Assembly (NCBI RefSeq): GCF_947242115.1
Contig: NC_074711.1
Span: 42,718,463-42,782,462, forward strand
Direction of reading: 5' to 3'
DNA from: Biomphalaria glabrata
Lineage: Eukaryota > Mollusca > Gastropoda > Planorbidae
DNA length: 64,000 bases
Shown here: positions 47,101 through 56,847 of the stretch, piece by piece
Layout of the letters: each line of letters begins with the position of its first letter
Numbering within the stretch: position 1 is the stretch's first letter
Made by a program: the position numbers and the translations under genes
Notes under the pieces: generated by a model
Databases searched by the model: none
The model's input: only the letters and a program-made list of their open reading frames with translations
Told to the model about the DNA's origin: nothing

Positions 47101-48880
47101 AAAGACAATTAGAGCTAGAGGATTAAACAGCCTATCCAAAGAATATTGTGATCTGATTGATATGGAACATGATGATCTCAACCTTCATTGCGAGGTGAGT
47201 TATCTTTTTAGAGGACAAGTTCTCAGAAGATTTTGGAAACTAAAAAATATTCCCATGATTTTCTAGAACAAAAAGATGGGCTGATGACGAATTTGTGTGA
47301 TGCAAAATGAAGTCTAATGATTTTTTGTCATGCTACTAGCCATCTTAATGACTTAAAAAAAAAAGTGCCCACATGTTGTGACATTGCAAGTCAGTGTTCA
47401 GGCCTTCTATGATGATTGGTCTTGGTTCAAAACAAAGTTAAAATTGTTAACATCTCAGTTAGCTACAATTAAGTCATTTTACACATTTAAAAGAACAAAG
47501 AAAGTATTTGAAGATTAAATCAATTATACACAAAACATTGAAAAATCAAATGATTAGAAGAAGCCTTTAATAATTATTTTAATGATTTTGCTGAAGAAAA
47601 AGACAGCTTGCTTGAGTTTATAAATCCATTTTTACTTTTCACAAGGGGAACTAATTATCTGACAAACCATTCAGTACTGAAACTTAAGCTGGAAGAACTT
47701 TCCTCATTCATAAATGAATCTAAATCACATAATTTTTGGTTGATCTTTAACCACAACATTTTACAGAACTAAGAACTTTTGCCCAGAGTTATTTCTATCA
47801 ATTCGTATCAAGATACAGATGCGAGCAAGCATTTTTATCAATGAAAATGATCAAAAGCAAAGTGAAATCCAATTCAAATTTGAAGATTTGTAGTAGGCGT
47901 TCAATTACGGAGATGTGGTAAAAACCAAGAAAAGTCATAGGTCTTCTTAAAACTAGTTCTGTTTATCTTGCCAGTATGTGAATGTGGTTTTTTTATTTAA
48001 AAAAGGACTGCTAACAGTGTTTATATATTATTAGTTGTATATTTAGAAATAATCAATTAAAATGATTAATAAAAATGAAAAAATGTCATTAAAATAAGTA
48101 AACTATTTTTTTTTTTAAATTCCAAATTAGAATATATGTATCAAATGATTAAACAAAGTATTTATAACTGACCAGATAGTCTATAATACTTTACTAAGTA
48201 AATAGGAGGGGGGTGTAAAAGTATGTGTGGCACATCTGAATTAAAAAGGAACAAATATGGCGCAGGGAAGCAAAAGGTTGGCCACCCTTGCTTTATTTAT
48301 AGGAAGCTGGAAGAAAAAGGAAAAAAAATTGAAAGCTAGATCATTTGCATTGGTGCTATGAAATGACTCTATTTATGAGTCAAAATGATGGGAAAATGGA
48401 ATGGAATTTCGGTAGCAAGGATAATGATAATACCTTTATAGTACGAGTCAAAAGTTCAGAAGAGTAACAAGAGACTACATTAAAGAAAATTCAACATATA
48501 TATAGAGCTCAAGCTAAGAAAACTAAAATTAAACCCCCTTAAAAATTATTACAATACAATTTTGTAATAAGATTAAAATCAAAAGTAATTGCTGAATAAA
48601 CATAATATATCTGTCAAGCAATTCTGAGAAGTTTTTGAATGTCTTTGGGGTCTTTGCATTTATAGGATTCTAAGGAAGTTAATGAGGACTGGGTGGATTT
48701 TCTTACATTTTAGCAATGCTTTAAAGACACTTTAGAAATATTTAATAAATAATATGATTTGTCAAATATTACATATATAAACTCTAAAGATGGAGTCTGA
48801 TATAAGAAGTCTTTACCTTGACTAGTTTCTTTCGCCTGATCCAAGGAAGCATCTATTGAGAGGTCACCACCAGTGGCCAT
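41027..48880 (-). CDS. TRIF/TICAM-like adaptor: TIR domain plus C-terminal RHIM-like motif (4 coding exons)
   Basis: Proposed coding exons, in transcription order, are 48880-48817, 45110-43037, 42737-42685 and 41184-41027, giving about 782 residues ending in TAA. All junctions are GT-AG and the frame stays open across each one. A TIR domain spans about residues 90-238. It starts DILIINAKKD and continues through VFLYVTKDFCECT and a basic LREERKKYF segment, like TICAM-type TIRs rather than MyD88-type ones. A long Ser/Asn/Gln-rich linker follows. At residues 659-679 lies IRIENATNVVIGDSSKL, which resembles the RIPK1 RHIM (YNSTGIQIGAYNYM), with VVIG in place of the usual (I/V)Q(I/V)G core. The order TIR, linker, RHIM and the length match vertebrate TRIF (712 residues). 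Inferred role: cytosolic adaptor for Toll-like or RHIM-dependent signalling. A paralogue lies 10 kb downstream on the same strand. Intron 1 holds a hAT and a Helitron-like insertion. The TIR call is strong, the RHIM call moderate, the terminal exons good but unproven. Confidence 0.85.
41185..42684 (-). other. Intron 3 of the TRIF-like gene
   Basis: AT-rich, with a SINE tail fragment at 42287-42333. No other exon seen. Confidence 0.5.
42287..42333 (+). mobile_element. SINE family 1 tail fragment
   Basis: Only the final segment (GACATCATCTGCCCTATAG and the AAGGTCTGAAAGGGGAAC end) is present. It lies in intron 3 of the TRIF-like gene, antisense to the gene. Confidence 0.65.
42685..42737 (-). 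CDS. Coding exon 3 of the TIR-RHIM gene
   Basis: A 53-base exon between a TTGAAACAG acceptor and an ATG/GTAAGT donor. Joined to exon 2 it reads PDERSQLGHSVPSADCHH without a stop. An alternative acceptor two bases downstream (AGAG) would change the frame. Small size and poor conservation keep this a prediction. Confidence 0.55.
43037..45110 (-). CDS. Coding exon 2 of the TIR-RHIM gene (TIR, linker, RHIM)
   Basis: This 2074-base exon carries nearly the whole protein. A T-rich acceptor ending TTTTAG lies just above 45110 and a CC/GTAAGT donor at 43036. The TAA that ends the naive ORF lies inside that donor, so the frame is expected to continue into exon 3. A central part contains two similar Ser/Asn-rich stretches (NSSGFANNDISVDGS and SSSGFISQDISIDGS), which suggests an internal duplication of the linker. 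Confidence 0.85.
43138..43200 (-). other. RHIM-like amyloid motif within the TRIF-like gene
   Basis: The residues IRIENATNVVIGDSSKL lie 55 residues before the end of exon 2, directly after a His-rich tract (HIHHHYHHKK). RHIMs are short beta-forming motifs with an (I/V)Q(I/V/L)G core, preceded by an Asn/Ser/Thr-rich strand and followed by a polar turn and a hydrophobic residue. Here the strand (IENAT), core (VVIG), polar turn (DSSK) and trailing hydrophobics (LI) are all present. Gln is replaced by Val. Confidence 0.6.
45498..45829 (+). mobile_element. Candidate non-autonomous Helitron
   Basis: Starts TCTGTATATATAACTCTC and ends ATGCCGCGGGGATACTAG, with A on the left and T on the right. A 5' TC, a 3' CTAG after a GC-rich hairpin-like segment and insertion between A and T are Helitron hallmarks. 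Composition differs sharply from the surrounding AT-rich intron. It has no Rep/helicase. A runaway G tract lies inside. Confidence 0.55.
46691..48290. mobile_element. hAT DNA transposon remnant in intron 1 of the TRIF-like gene
   Basis: Ends are CAGGGGTGGCCAACCT and, inverted, CAAGGGTGGCCAACCT. Flanks are CTTTATAG and CTTTATTT, a diverged 8-bp target duplication. Plus-strand remnants near 47815-47870 resemble the hAT C-terminus (C-E-Q-A-F then SMKMIKSKVKS). Length is about 1.6 kb and there is no long ORF, so it is an inactive copy. Confidence 0.8.
48817..48880 (-). CDS. Coding exon 1 of the TIR-RHIM gene (start codon)
   Basis: The ATG at 48880 opens MATGGDLSIDASLDQAKETSQ and ends at a CAAG/GTAAAG donor in phase 1. 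The single leftover base plus the 53 bases ahead of the ATG at 45057 make exactly 18 codons with no stop, so this upstream start is preferred to 45057. A small upstream ORF (ATG ATA CTT TAA) sits in the presumed leader near 48915. Confidence 0.7.
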
Positions 48881-49371
48881 GTTGAAAATGACAAAATTCT
48901 ATTTCCTCAACTCTTAAAGTATCATTGTCTGCAGAAACGTTGAAACCAATAGAATTTAGATTATATATGCACATATGAATATGTGTGATAAGTTAATATT
49001 AGAATTATTAAAAGTTTACATCTCAAAACAAATGTTCTAATGTTTTGTTGAATGAGCCTATTTCACAAAACAAATTAACAAAATGGAAAGCAAATGTCCG
49101 AAATTTATTTTTATATATTTACTAGGATACAATCCACAGCTTTACGCACGATCTTGAATATAGAGAACTATGTTAGCTTTCTGCCAAAATTCATAAACTT
49201 CATATACACCTATAAATAATATTTAACATCTATGTAAATCTACTGTTTAACTTTTTATGTATAAACTGTGCTACATTGTATTATACTTATGTTGATAATC
49301 TAGATTTATATAAAGTGAAATAGATTTATCACCCTAATAATTATTAATTAACAAGAAAAACAAAAAATACT
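48881..49371. other. 5' leader and upstream flank of the TRIF-like gene
   Basis: Contains a short upstream ORF and a possible leader acceptor TTTCTGCAG near 48937. No clear promoter motif. Confidence 0.4.
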
Positions 49372-49790
49372 TTAAAAAAAAACAAAGCTTGTATGAAGTG
49401 TAATTGTATCAATTAGTTCGGATCAGTCATGTAATTAAATTTGTAATAGATATCTATAGAGTACTATAGACTATTTTTATTATAGTTATAGACCAACAAC
49501 AATAAATCTGAGCAATTAATAATTGTTTTTGTTTAGCGCTATTTCATACTTTTAGCTTTCTCAATACGTGCTAACCATTCTGCTAGTGAGGTACTTATGA
49601 CAAAAGAAAATTGTTATATATAAAAAAAATATTGTTTGTTTAATTTAGAGCCGCTACCTATAAAGGGGACTTAATCTAATTCAGATTATACCACCACTTC
49701 AGTCAAATACAATTTCTTTCCCTTGCTCGAGATTCCAAACAAATTGATTAATTACTAATATTAGTTGTTTTGTTTTTTATTGATTATTGT
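49372..49790 (+). repeat. AT-rich dispersed repeat (longer form)
   Basis: Contains GAAGTGTAATTGTATCAATT, AATTTGTAATAGAT, GCTATTTCATACTTTTAGC and CTAACCATTCTGCTAGTGAG, matching the 32.4-kb copy in its first half and the 22-kb copies in its second. Confidence 0.55.
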
Positions 49791-49799
49791 AGACTCCCA

Positions 49800-50360
49800 G
49801 ACCCAAGTAGTAAGTTACTAAGACTAAGCCTAAGCCTAAGGCAAGTGACTAGTCTAGAGTCTAGAATAGTCTAGAGTCTAGATCTAACAGTAACACTTAA
49901 CGGTGAGTGACACTAAAGTCTAAAGTTGACTAAAGAGTAAATTTAACATTACTAAAGAAAAGTTAAAGAGTCTAGATCTAGAATAGTCTCTAGAGATTAA
50001 ACATCATTAGTTAAGTCAGTTTTATTAATTGGATCATTCAATTATTCATGATGATAATCATCATCATGAATCAGTCATGAATGATCATGATTCAATCATT
50101 ATCATCACGATTCACTGTCACTCAGTCACTGTCACCTAGTCAAGCTAGTCACCTAGCTAGTGGCTAGTCTAGTCCTTGTCAGAATAGTCAATAGATTACT
50201 AGATTACAACGACAAGATGATGAAGTCATGAAGATCTGAATCTGAGTGATGAGTGTCTTGAGTACTCTAGAGCTAGTAGATATATTTTATATATAATATT
50301 ATATAGAGTCTATATTACTATATTATACTTAGATCTAGATAGATCTAGTCATGATCGAGT
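49800..50360. repeat. CTAG-rich low-complexity block
   Basis: Dense AGTCTAGAGTCTAGATCT and AATCATGATGAT-like words, with internal inverted stretches (ATGATAATCATCATCATG). No coding capacity. It looks like expanded short words rather than one tandem period. Confidence 0.7.
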
Positions 50361-50559
50361 CTAAAATTACATGGAAATTTGGTTGTAATACTCAGATAGG
50401 TTACTTCCCTGGTTGTCTCGCTGAATTGCCAGTTAAAATTTTAGTTTAAACATAGAAAGGCAGAATATTAAAACACAAGAACATGTACAGCAGCATTTCC
50501 AATACTATTACTAATTACAATTATTTGCATTTTGTCTTTGCCATCCAGGTCCGCATATG

Positions 50560-50800
50560 AGTGTTGATTGTTGATTTCAGTTAAAATAATCAATAACCAG
50601 TAATTAATTGACTAATTGTAATTGTGTTTTTTTTTGTTTCATGTATTGTCTACGCCAATGAATAATTGGTTATTGATTATTTTGTTTGATATCAACAAGG
50701 GAAATCAGTAATCAAAGATATATGGTTGAATATGTCAATAGGTTAAATAATTATACACGTTATTTCTCCGACACCAATTCTCGTATCAAGTTGAAATTTC
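50560..50800 (+). repeat. AT-rich dispersed repeat copy ending at SINE family 2
   Basis: Contains CAGTAATTAATTGACTAATTG and ends with ACACGTTATTTCTCCGACAC and ATCAAGTTGAAATTT, directly abutting the SINE head. Confidence 0.6.
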
Positions 50801-50969
50801 AATGGCTGCCTGGTCGTGCGGTTTGCGCGCTGAACTGTCATTTGGATTTATAGATGGTCCCGGGTTCAAACCCTGACCGCTCCCCATCCCCCGTCGTTCT
50901 ACGGGAGGTTTGAGACTAGGAAGTAAACTATCTTCAACTCTGAAGGAACATCCAAAAACATGTAAAACA
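50801..50969 (+). mobile_element. tRNA-derived SINE, family 2 (copy A)
   Basis: Starts GGCTGCCTGGTCGTGCGG, with TTTGCGCGCTG after the A-box region and a GGGTTCAAACCC B box. The body has CGTTCTACGGGAGG, and the end reads GAAGGAACATCC then AACATGTAAAAC. It directly follows a copy of the AT-rich dispersed repeat. Confidence 0.8.
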
Positions 50970-51078
50970 AAAGCAAAACATTTATTATCTACTAGCAAAA
51001 ATACACGACACAGCCTGTGGTGACAAGGGGAGGGGGGAGAGTTCAAACACATTCTGCGGCTTCCGCAATGATCTAAAC

Positions 51079-51322
51079 AGGGCAGGCCTTAAGCATAGGC
51101 AAATCTGACAGCCTGCCTAGGGCCTCGCAAAAGACTAAATCTTTTTCTTAGAAAAGAAATAGCGAAACTAGTGCCCAATGCTATTGTTAGAGGACACTAG
51201 TACTAGGATTTAAATAAATTGCATAGTTTTATTTTTTTGCTGTTTATTTTTATTTTTCTAGTTCATTTGGGGCCAGCTAATTCATTTCTCCTAGGGCCTC
51301 CAATTATCTAAGGCCGACCCTG
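51079..51322. mobile_element. hAT-type MITE
   Basis: Ends CAGGGCAGGCCTTAAGC and CTAAGGCCGACCCTG are imperfect inverted repeats. The flanks share ATCTAAA, consistent with a target duplication of 7-8 bp. Length is about 244 bp with no coding capacity. The end sequence is related to the larger hAT copy that follows. Confidence 0.7.
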
Positions 51323-51671
51323 ATCTAAATAACATTAATTTCAAGTTTTATCAAGATTGTTCATACGGTGTAGATTTCTATGAAGACCGTGTATGCCCCT
51401 AACATTCGAAATCTACTTTATATAATAGATAATTAAGCTTGGTGTGGTTTGAATGCCCTCCCCCCATTTATTAGATAATCGCCATTGGTGGAATGTAACC
51501 GTGGTAGCTCATGTGCTTGAGATATGGGAGCCACACCGGAAGTGACCACGGAATATCCATGTGCTTGTGCAATATTTCCCATTTGTGGTAGCTTTGATTC
51601 TGAATAATAAAGTATGTTATATATAATCATAATAATATAGTTGTTTTATTTTTCCAAAGAACCTTAGCCTA

Positions 51672-53568
51672 TGATCAACAACGGCCTTAGTGGGTGGCAA
51701 GTGGGGCAACCGCCCCAGGCCCCGCGCCTGAGGGGGGGGGGAGCCGCGATCGGAGATTTTATTGTCAACAACTTCGAAAACCAAATCAGTTCTCATAAAC
51801 TAGGATTTGCTACTCAATATTTTCCCAATATCTTTATGATACCGATTTCGAAATACCGCTCAGTTTCGGTAAAGACAGCATCTAATGAACTGCCGATTTT
51901 AAAAGGCTATCATTGTTTAACAGTTCACCTTGGCATCAATAAAAACAAGTAGGCGGAAGCAACCAATCCAAATTGTTTATTTCTTTTATAAACATAGATA
52001 TCCAATCGAACAACGGTCAGTTTTTAGGCTTGGTTGAGAAGCTGGCCAAATTTGACTCAACCATGCAAGAACATCTTCGACGAATTAAGAACGCCGAGCT
52101 CACGACTATTACCTCGGACATAGGATTTAAAACAAGCTTTTGGATCTGATGACATCACAAGTAAAATCAAAAGTTATTGATAAAATCAATCTTAGGCCTA
52201 CTAAATATTTTCTGTCATCCTTGACTGCACGCCTGATGTTAGCCACAATAAGCAGATGTCCCTTCTATTGCGTTTTGTGGACGTATCACATACAAAAGTT
52301 AAGGTGCAGGAACACTTCATCGAAGTTATAGATGTTGACAATAGAAAGAGTTTGTCAGAGGCTCTTCTAGCCGTGCTGGAGAACCTTGGTTTGGACATTG
52401 CCTATTGCAGTGGCAAGGGATACGACAATGGTGTAAACATGAAGGGAAAGCACCGAAGAGTTCAAGCGCACATTATTCTCATGAACAGTTTAGCTTATTA
52501 CTCTTCTTGAGACTACCATAATCTTAACCTTGTTTTATGGGGCATGGTTTAATGCAAATCTCAAGCATTGACCTTTTTTGGTGTCATACAGAGAATCAGG
52601 TGGACATTTTGGAAAAACTGTGCCTTTCATGACAACAAAATCACTGTCAAAAAATAAGTTGGGAATGCCGCCTCGAAAGTTTAAAAGCTCAACGCTATCA
52701 GAACGGGATATTTCTTAGCGATCATAGATCAAACAGTTTCCACAATGGAAAAAAAGATTCGAACACTTGGGATGCTTCAGTCTTTGGATTTTCCCCCCTG
52801 TAAAACGGCTTTGAACTACTACGATTTGTTGAAGTGCTGCTGGGATTTGGAAAACAATTTTACTTGTGTGCAGAATTGAAGATTTTTCGAGAAATGATTC
52901 CTGATAACATCAATGTAGTTCAAAAGTGTCTTCGGCACATTTGGCCCATCTTTTCCCAACATTAGGTGTTGCATACAGAATTATGTTGACAATTCCTGTG
53001 TCCGTTGCGAGCGCGAAAAGAAGCTTTTCAAAGCTGAAACTTATCAAAAACTATTTACGATCAACAATGTCGCAAAACAGACTGTGCAGTTTAGCTAAGT
53101 TGTCAATCGAACGGGAACTTACTTCAATATTGGAATACGAGGATCTTATCAACCAGTTTGCACAGCTAAAAGCCAGAAAAGTTTCGTGACTGACTCGTCT
53201 GTGAGCGTCTAAGCAACTACTTGGTAAGTGTTAGTTTCATTGCAAGTGCTCTGGTTCTCCTCCGTAATCTATTATCTAGTTTGTTGATTTGTCATGCAAA
53301 ATGTTTCTGAATCATTAATTACGTTTATTAACCTAAAAGGCAAAATATTTCACGCAGAACAATTACAGTACAGTATTTAATGTACTCCAGCGGCTAATAA
53401 TAGGCCAACAGTAGGCCCCTACCTACGTAATGGTCTCTATTTTGTAACACAAATAAGGCCCACAGCGTTAGAGGCTGAGTAGCAAGTTACCAAGATGTGG
53501 TACGGTATATTTATATATATCTACCCTTATGGCTCAGGGCCCCGCACATGAGGACCAGCCCTGCCTCT
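51672..53568 (+). mobile_element. hAT transposase fossil, ZMYM1/DUF4371-like
   Basis: Fragments in several frames include NGQFLGLVEKLAKFD with MQEHLRRIKN, then LLRFVDVS, LGLDIAYCSGKGYDNGVN (52256-52510) and a C-terminal dimerisation region PVSVASAKRSFSKLKLIK with LRSTMSQNRL (52926-53189). The order matches hAT transposases of the ZMYM1-like type. Multiple stops and frameshifts make it non-functional. GC-rich ends (GCCCCAGGCCCCGCGCCTGA on the left, GGGCCCCGCACATGAGGACC on the right) probably mark the termini. Confidence 0.78.
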
Positions 53569-53833
53569 GATTCTATAGTGTTTTATGTTATAGACTTGGC
53601 ATGTGTGTATCAGTGTTTTGAAACTTCCTATACAATGATTAAACGAACAATTAAAGCATATTAATTGTTGATCTAATACCAGTAGTATTTGAAGCAGCGT
53701 TTCTTTGAAATAGCAGTAATGTTTTAAATACCACTCATCCCTACATAACTAGTTTACAGATACGAGAATCGTCATTACTAATAAACATCTTGTGGGTAAC
53801 GAGTTTCTTTAGATATGCACCCTAAACTGAAAT
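53569..53833. other. Short gap before the 45/39-bp minisatellite
   Basis: AT-rich with no feature. Confidence 0.5.
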
Positions 53834-54572
53834 ATTGCGTTGCCATTTCTATCTCTTTGACTTGCATTGTCCTTATGTTCAGACTTTTCATTTCTATCTC
53901 TTTGACTTGCATTGTCCTTATGTTCAGACTTTTCATTTCTATCTCTTTGACTTGCATTGTCCTTATGTTCAGACTTTTCATTTCTATCTCTTTGACTTGC
54001 ATTGTCCTTATGTTCAGACTTTTCATTTCTATCTCTTTGACTTGCATTGTGTTCAGACTTTTCATTTCTATCTCTTTGACTTGCATTGTGTTCAGACTTT
54101 TCATTTCTATCTCTTGGACTTGCATTGTGTTCAGACTTTTCATTTCTATCTCTTTGACTTGCATTGTGTTCAGACTTTTCATTTCTATCTCTTTGACTTG
54201 CATTGTGTTCAGACTTTTCATTTCTATCTCTTTGACTTGCATTGTGTTCAGACTTTTCATTTCTATCTCTTTGACTTGCATTGTGTTCAGACTTTTCATT
54301 TCTATCTCTTTGACTTGCATTGTGTTCAGACTTTTCATTTCTATCTCTTTGACTTGCATTGTGTTCAGACTTTTCATTTCTATCTCTTTGACTTGCATTG
54401 TCCTTGTGTTCAGACTTTTCATTTCTCTTTGACTTGCATTGTCCTTATGTTCAGACTTTTCATTTCTATCTCTTTGACTTGCATTGTCCTTATGTTCAGA
54501 CTTTTCATTTCTATCTCTTTGACTTTCATGGTCCTTGTGTTCAGACTTTTCATTTCTATCTCTTTGACTTGT
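53834..54572. repeat. 45/39-bp minisatellite, about 18 copies
   Basis: Units read CTTTTCATTTCTATCTCTTT and GACTTGCATTG, followed by either TCCTTATGTTCAGA (45 bp) or TGTTCAGA (39 bp); the 39-bp form fills the middle. On the minus strand the outer 45-bp units encode a charged 15-residue repeat (SQRDRNEKSEHKDNA). A 4-base deletion near 54426 shifts the frame, and the inner units read MQVKEIEMKSLNT. Confidence 0.93.
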
Positions 54573-54671
54573 TCTTGTGTTTGCACAAGATTCTGTTATA
54601 GAAAACAAAAACATTTCTTTGTATGCAGTTAACTTTATTTTCAAAAAAAAATATAAATAAAATGAACTCAT
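54573..54671 (-). other. Possible splice acceptor leading into the charged repeat
   Basis: Minus-strand TTTTTGTTTTCTATAACAG precedes an open frame (ILCKHKNK or SCANTRTSQRDRNEK depending on frame) that enters the 15-residue repeat. It could mark a fast-evolving coding exon or be chance in an A/T-rich strand. No partner exon was identified. Confidence 0.2.
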
Positions 54672-56521
54672 TTAGAACACAGATCAGATATCATAATTAT
54701 GATAATACAATAACAACTTTTCACATATTGAAAACAAAATATTGCAGATATTTGAGTCTTTCTGGGGAAAATACTATTAGTAAAACTATGTACAGATAAA
54801 GTCTTGATAAATGGAATTCACAGAATTTAAATTTTTCAATTTTAACATAAACAAAATGAGACATAAAATACAAGAAACATTTTCCCAAATTCTTTTTTTT
54901 TTTTTTTTAGATTGAAACTTAATGTTTATTACTTTATTGACATTTCCTTTCAATTTAATGACCACTCATTTCCACACTTCAGACAATACAGGCTACAGTA
55001 GATGTTTTAGGTAATCCTTAAGAGTCCCAATCATGAACCTTCATATGGTGAAACCAAACACAATCAACCAGTTAATTGTTTGCATGTTTCCCTCAGCATG
55101 CAATATATTTCCCAATGAAGTGAAGTTTTTCATTTTTATTTATTTTTCTCAGATCTTTAAAATGTATAATGAACATAATTATATGTAAATAATGTATGCT
55201 AATACTATTTAACCCAACATATAATAAAGCAAAAAAAAAATGTAAATATTATAAACTATTAAAGAGAATGTAAATGATTTCTTATATCAATTTTAGGGTC
55301 CTTTACATTAAAGCTAGCCCAACCTTGTTATAGTTAACTTTACCTGAAACTTTTTTTAAGCTTCAAAGATCTACATTTGGATTTAACTTTTATTATACAT
55401 AATCTTTGGAAAAATTGGCAAAAAAAAAATGAAATTAAAAAACAATATCAGAATACATTAGATTGATGAAGGTTTAAAATATCCCCCAAAAATTGACAGT
55501 ATTATCCAAGGGAGCTAACAATATTCTCATTGAGATGTAACTGTTATTCAGATTTTTAGATATTATAGCCAGTTCAACAGGTAAAAAAAAAAAGAAAAGG
55601 TAACTTTCATGAATATAATTATTACCATAACTCAGTTTTACTCAACATGTTGAAAAGATAACATGCAGGACAGGGTAAGCTTCTTTTCTTCAGCCTAAAA
55701 GTAATATGTCAGATGTGTTCCACTTTCTGATGTCTAGAGACCAAATATTTGTGTCATGTTAAGCAGATTTGGTTATGTATATATATCAGGAATATAAATA
55801 AGACTCATTAACAACTTTGCCTAATAAAAATTAAGTCTCAATTCTATACTGAATAAAAAGTACATTCTTTACTGAAAAGAAGTTTGAACAGTAATTTTGA
55901 AAAAAACAAACTTTTTAATATTCATGACATACAGCCATGTTCATAATAACAAAATTGAACCGTATGCTATTTATACCTTGTTTTCAAAACAACTTGAGGT
56001 CAATAAAACCAGCAAAACTAAAAAACATGAAATTAGGAATGAGAGAAAGGAATGTCAATAAAATATATACAGATCGTTTAGAGAAAAATACATATGTAAA
56101 TATTGACTAGCAATAATTGCAATATTGATTCATGAAAACATTATAACAGGATAAATGAATGCATGTGAACATAAAACAAAATTTTCAAGTTTAAATGTTA
56201 TTTTGTGTTGTTGTTTTTTTGCAAAACACAAATGTACTTAAAATGATGAACTTACAATTAAGAAAGCTTGAAATTACTCTGGGAAAAATGCATCTTAAAA
56301 CATAACATACTGATAGGCCCTTAAAGCTAGATAATAACAAGATAAATATAGTTAGAAAAAATTATGAAAAAAAAAAAGATTCAAAATGAAAATTAAAACA
56401 CAACAAATATGAAGATAAAATCTTAAATAAAATAACATATCCTCCTGAATGAAAAAATCATATTAAATCTTAATAAAATAAGAAAAACTATTTTGATATA
56501 TATATATATATATATATATTC
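54672..56521. other. AT-rich, nothing recognised
   Basis: Long A and T runs and no ORF above background. A TA microsatellite lies at 56496-56519. Confidence 0.6.
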
Positions 56522-56775
56522 CGGCTGAAATATTTAAATTGGGTGATGTCGCCCTTACCGAGAGGCTAACAGGATACACATTTGAGACAGTAAGAAAATC
56601 CACTGCCGAGGACAGACGCAGACGACGAAAAGAAAATCTAAATTGAACAACTGTGGACAATGGTTATGCTTGCTCTGGATGTGGCATAATATGTAGGTCA
56701 CAGCTGGGGCTGCACAGCCATGGGAAATACTGCATTCTTCACTAATCTTCGGACTCGAAGACAAGTCTTAATATT
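56522..56775 (+). mobile_element. Internally deleted LINE derivative (RTE-like 3' end)
   Basis: A short frame starts with IPAEIFKLGDVALTERL, typical of the N-terminal RT region, and passes directly into a basic FETVRKSTAEDRRRRRKE tail. A zinc-finger-like YACSGCGIICRSQLGLHSH follows, then the 3' end TCTTCGGACTCGAAGAC. The catalytic RT core is missing, so this is an internal-deletion derivative. TA microsatellites flank both sides. Confidence 0.65.
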
Positions 56776-56847
56776 ATTGTTATATATATATATATATAAT
56801 TTAAAAAAAATAATCACAGAAAAAAAAGCAAGTATAATAATTTAAAT

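Larger units (their letters stand above)
45111..48816 (-). other. Intron 1 of the TRIF-like gene
   Basis: A 3.7-kb intron carrying the Helitron-like insert and the 1.6-kb hAT remnant. The remainder is AT-rich. Confidence 0.6.

Noticed and set aside
53815-54632. Plus-strand Ile/Ser/Phe-rich ORFs in the 45/39-bp array
   Set aside because: Repeat translations. The minus strand has a better, though still doubtful, coding case.
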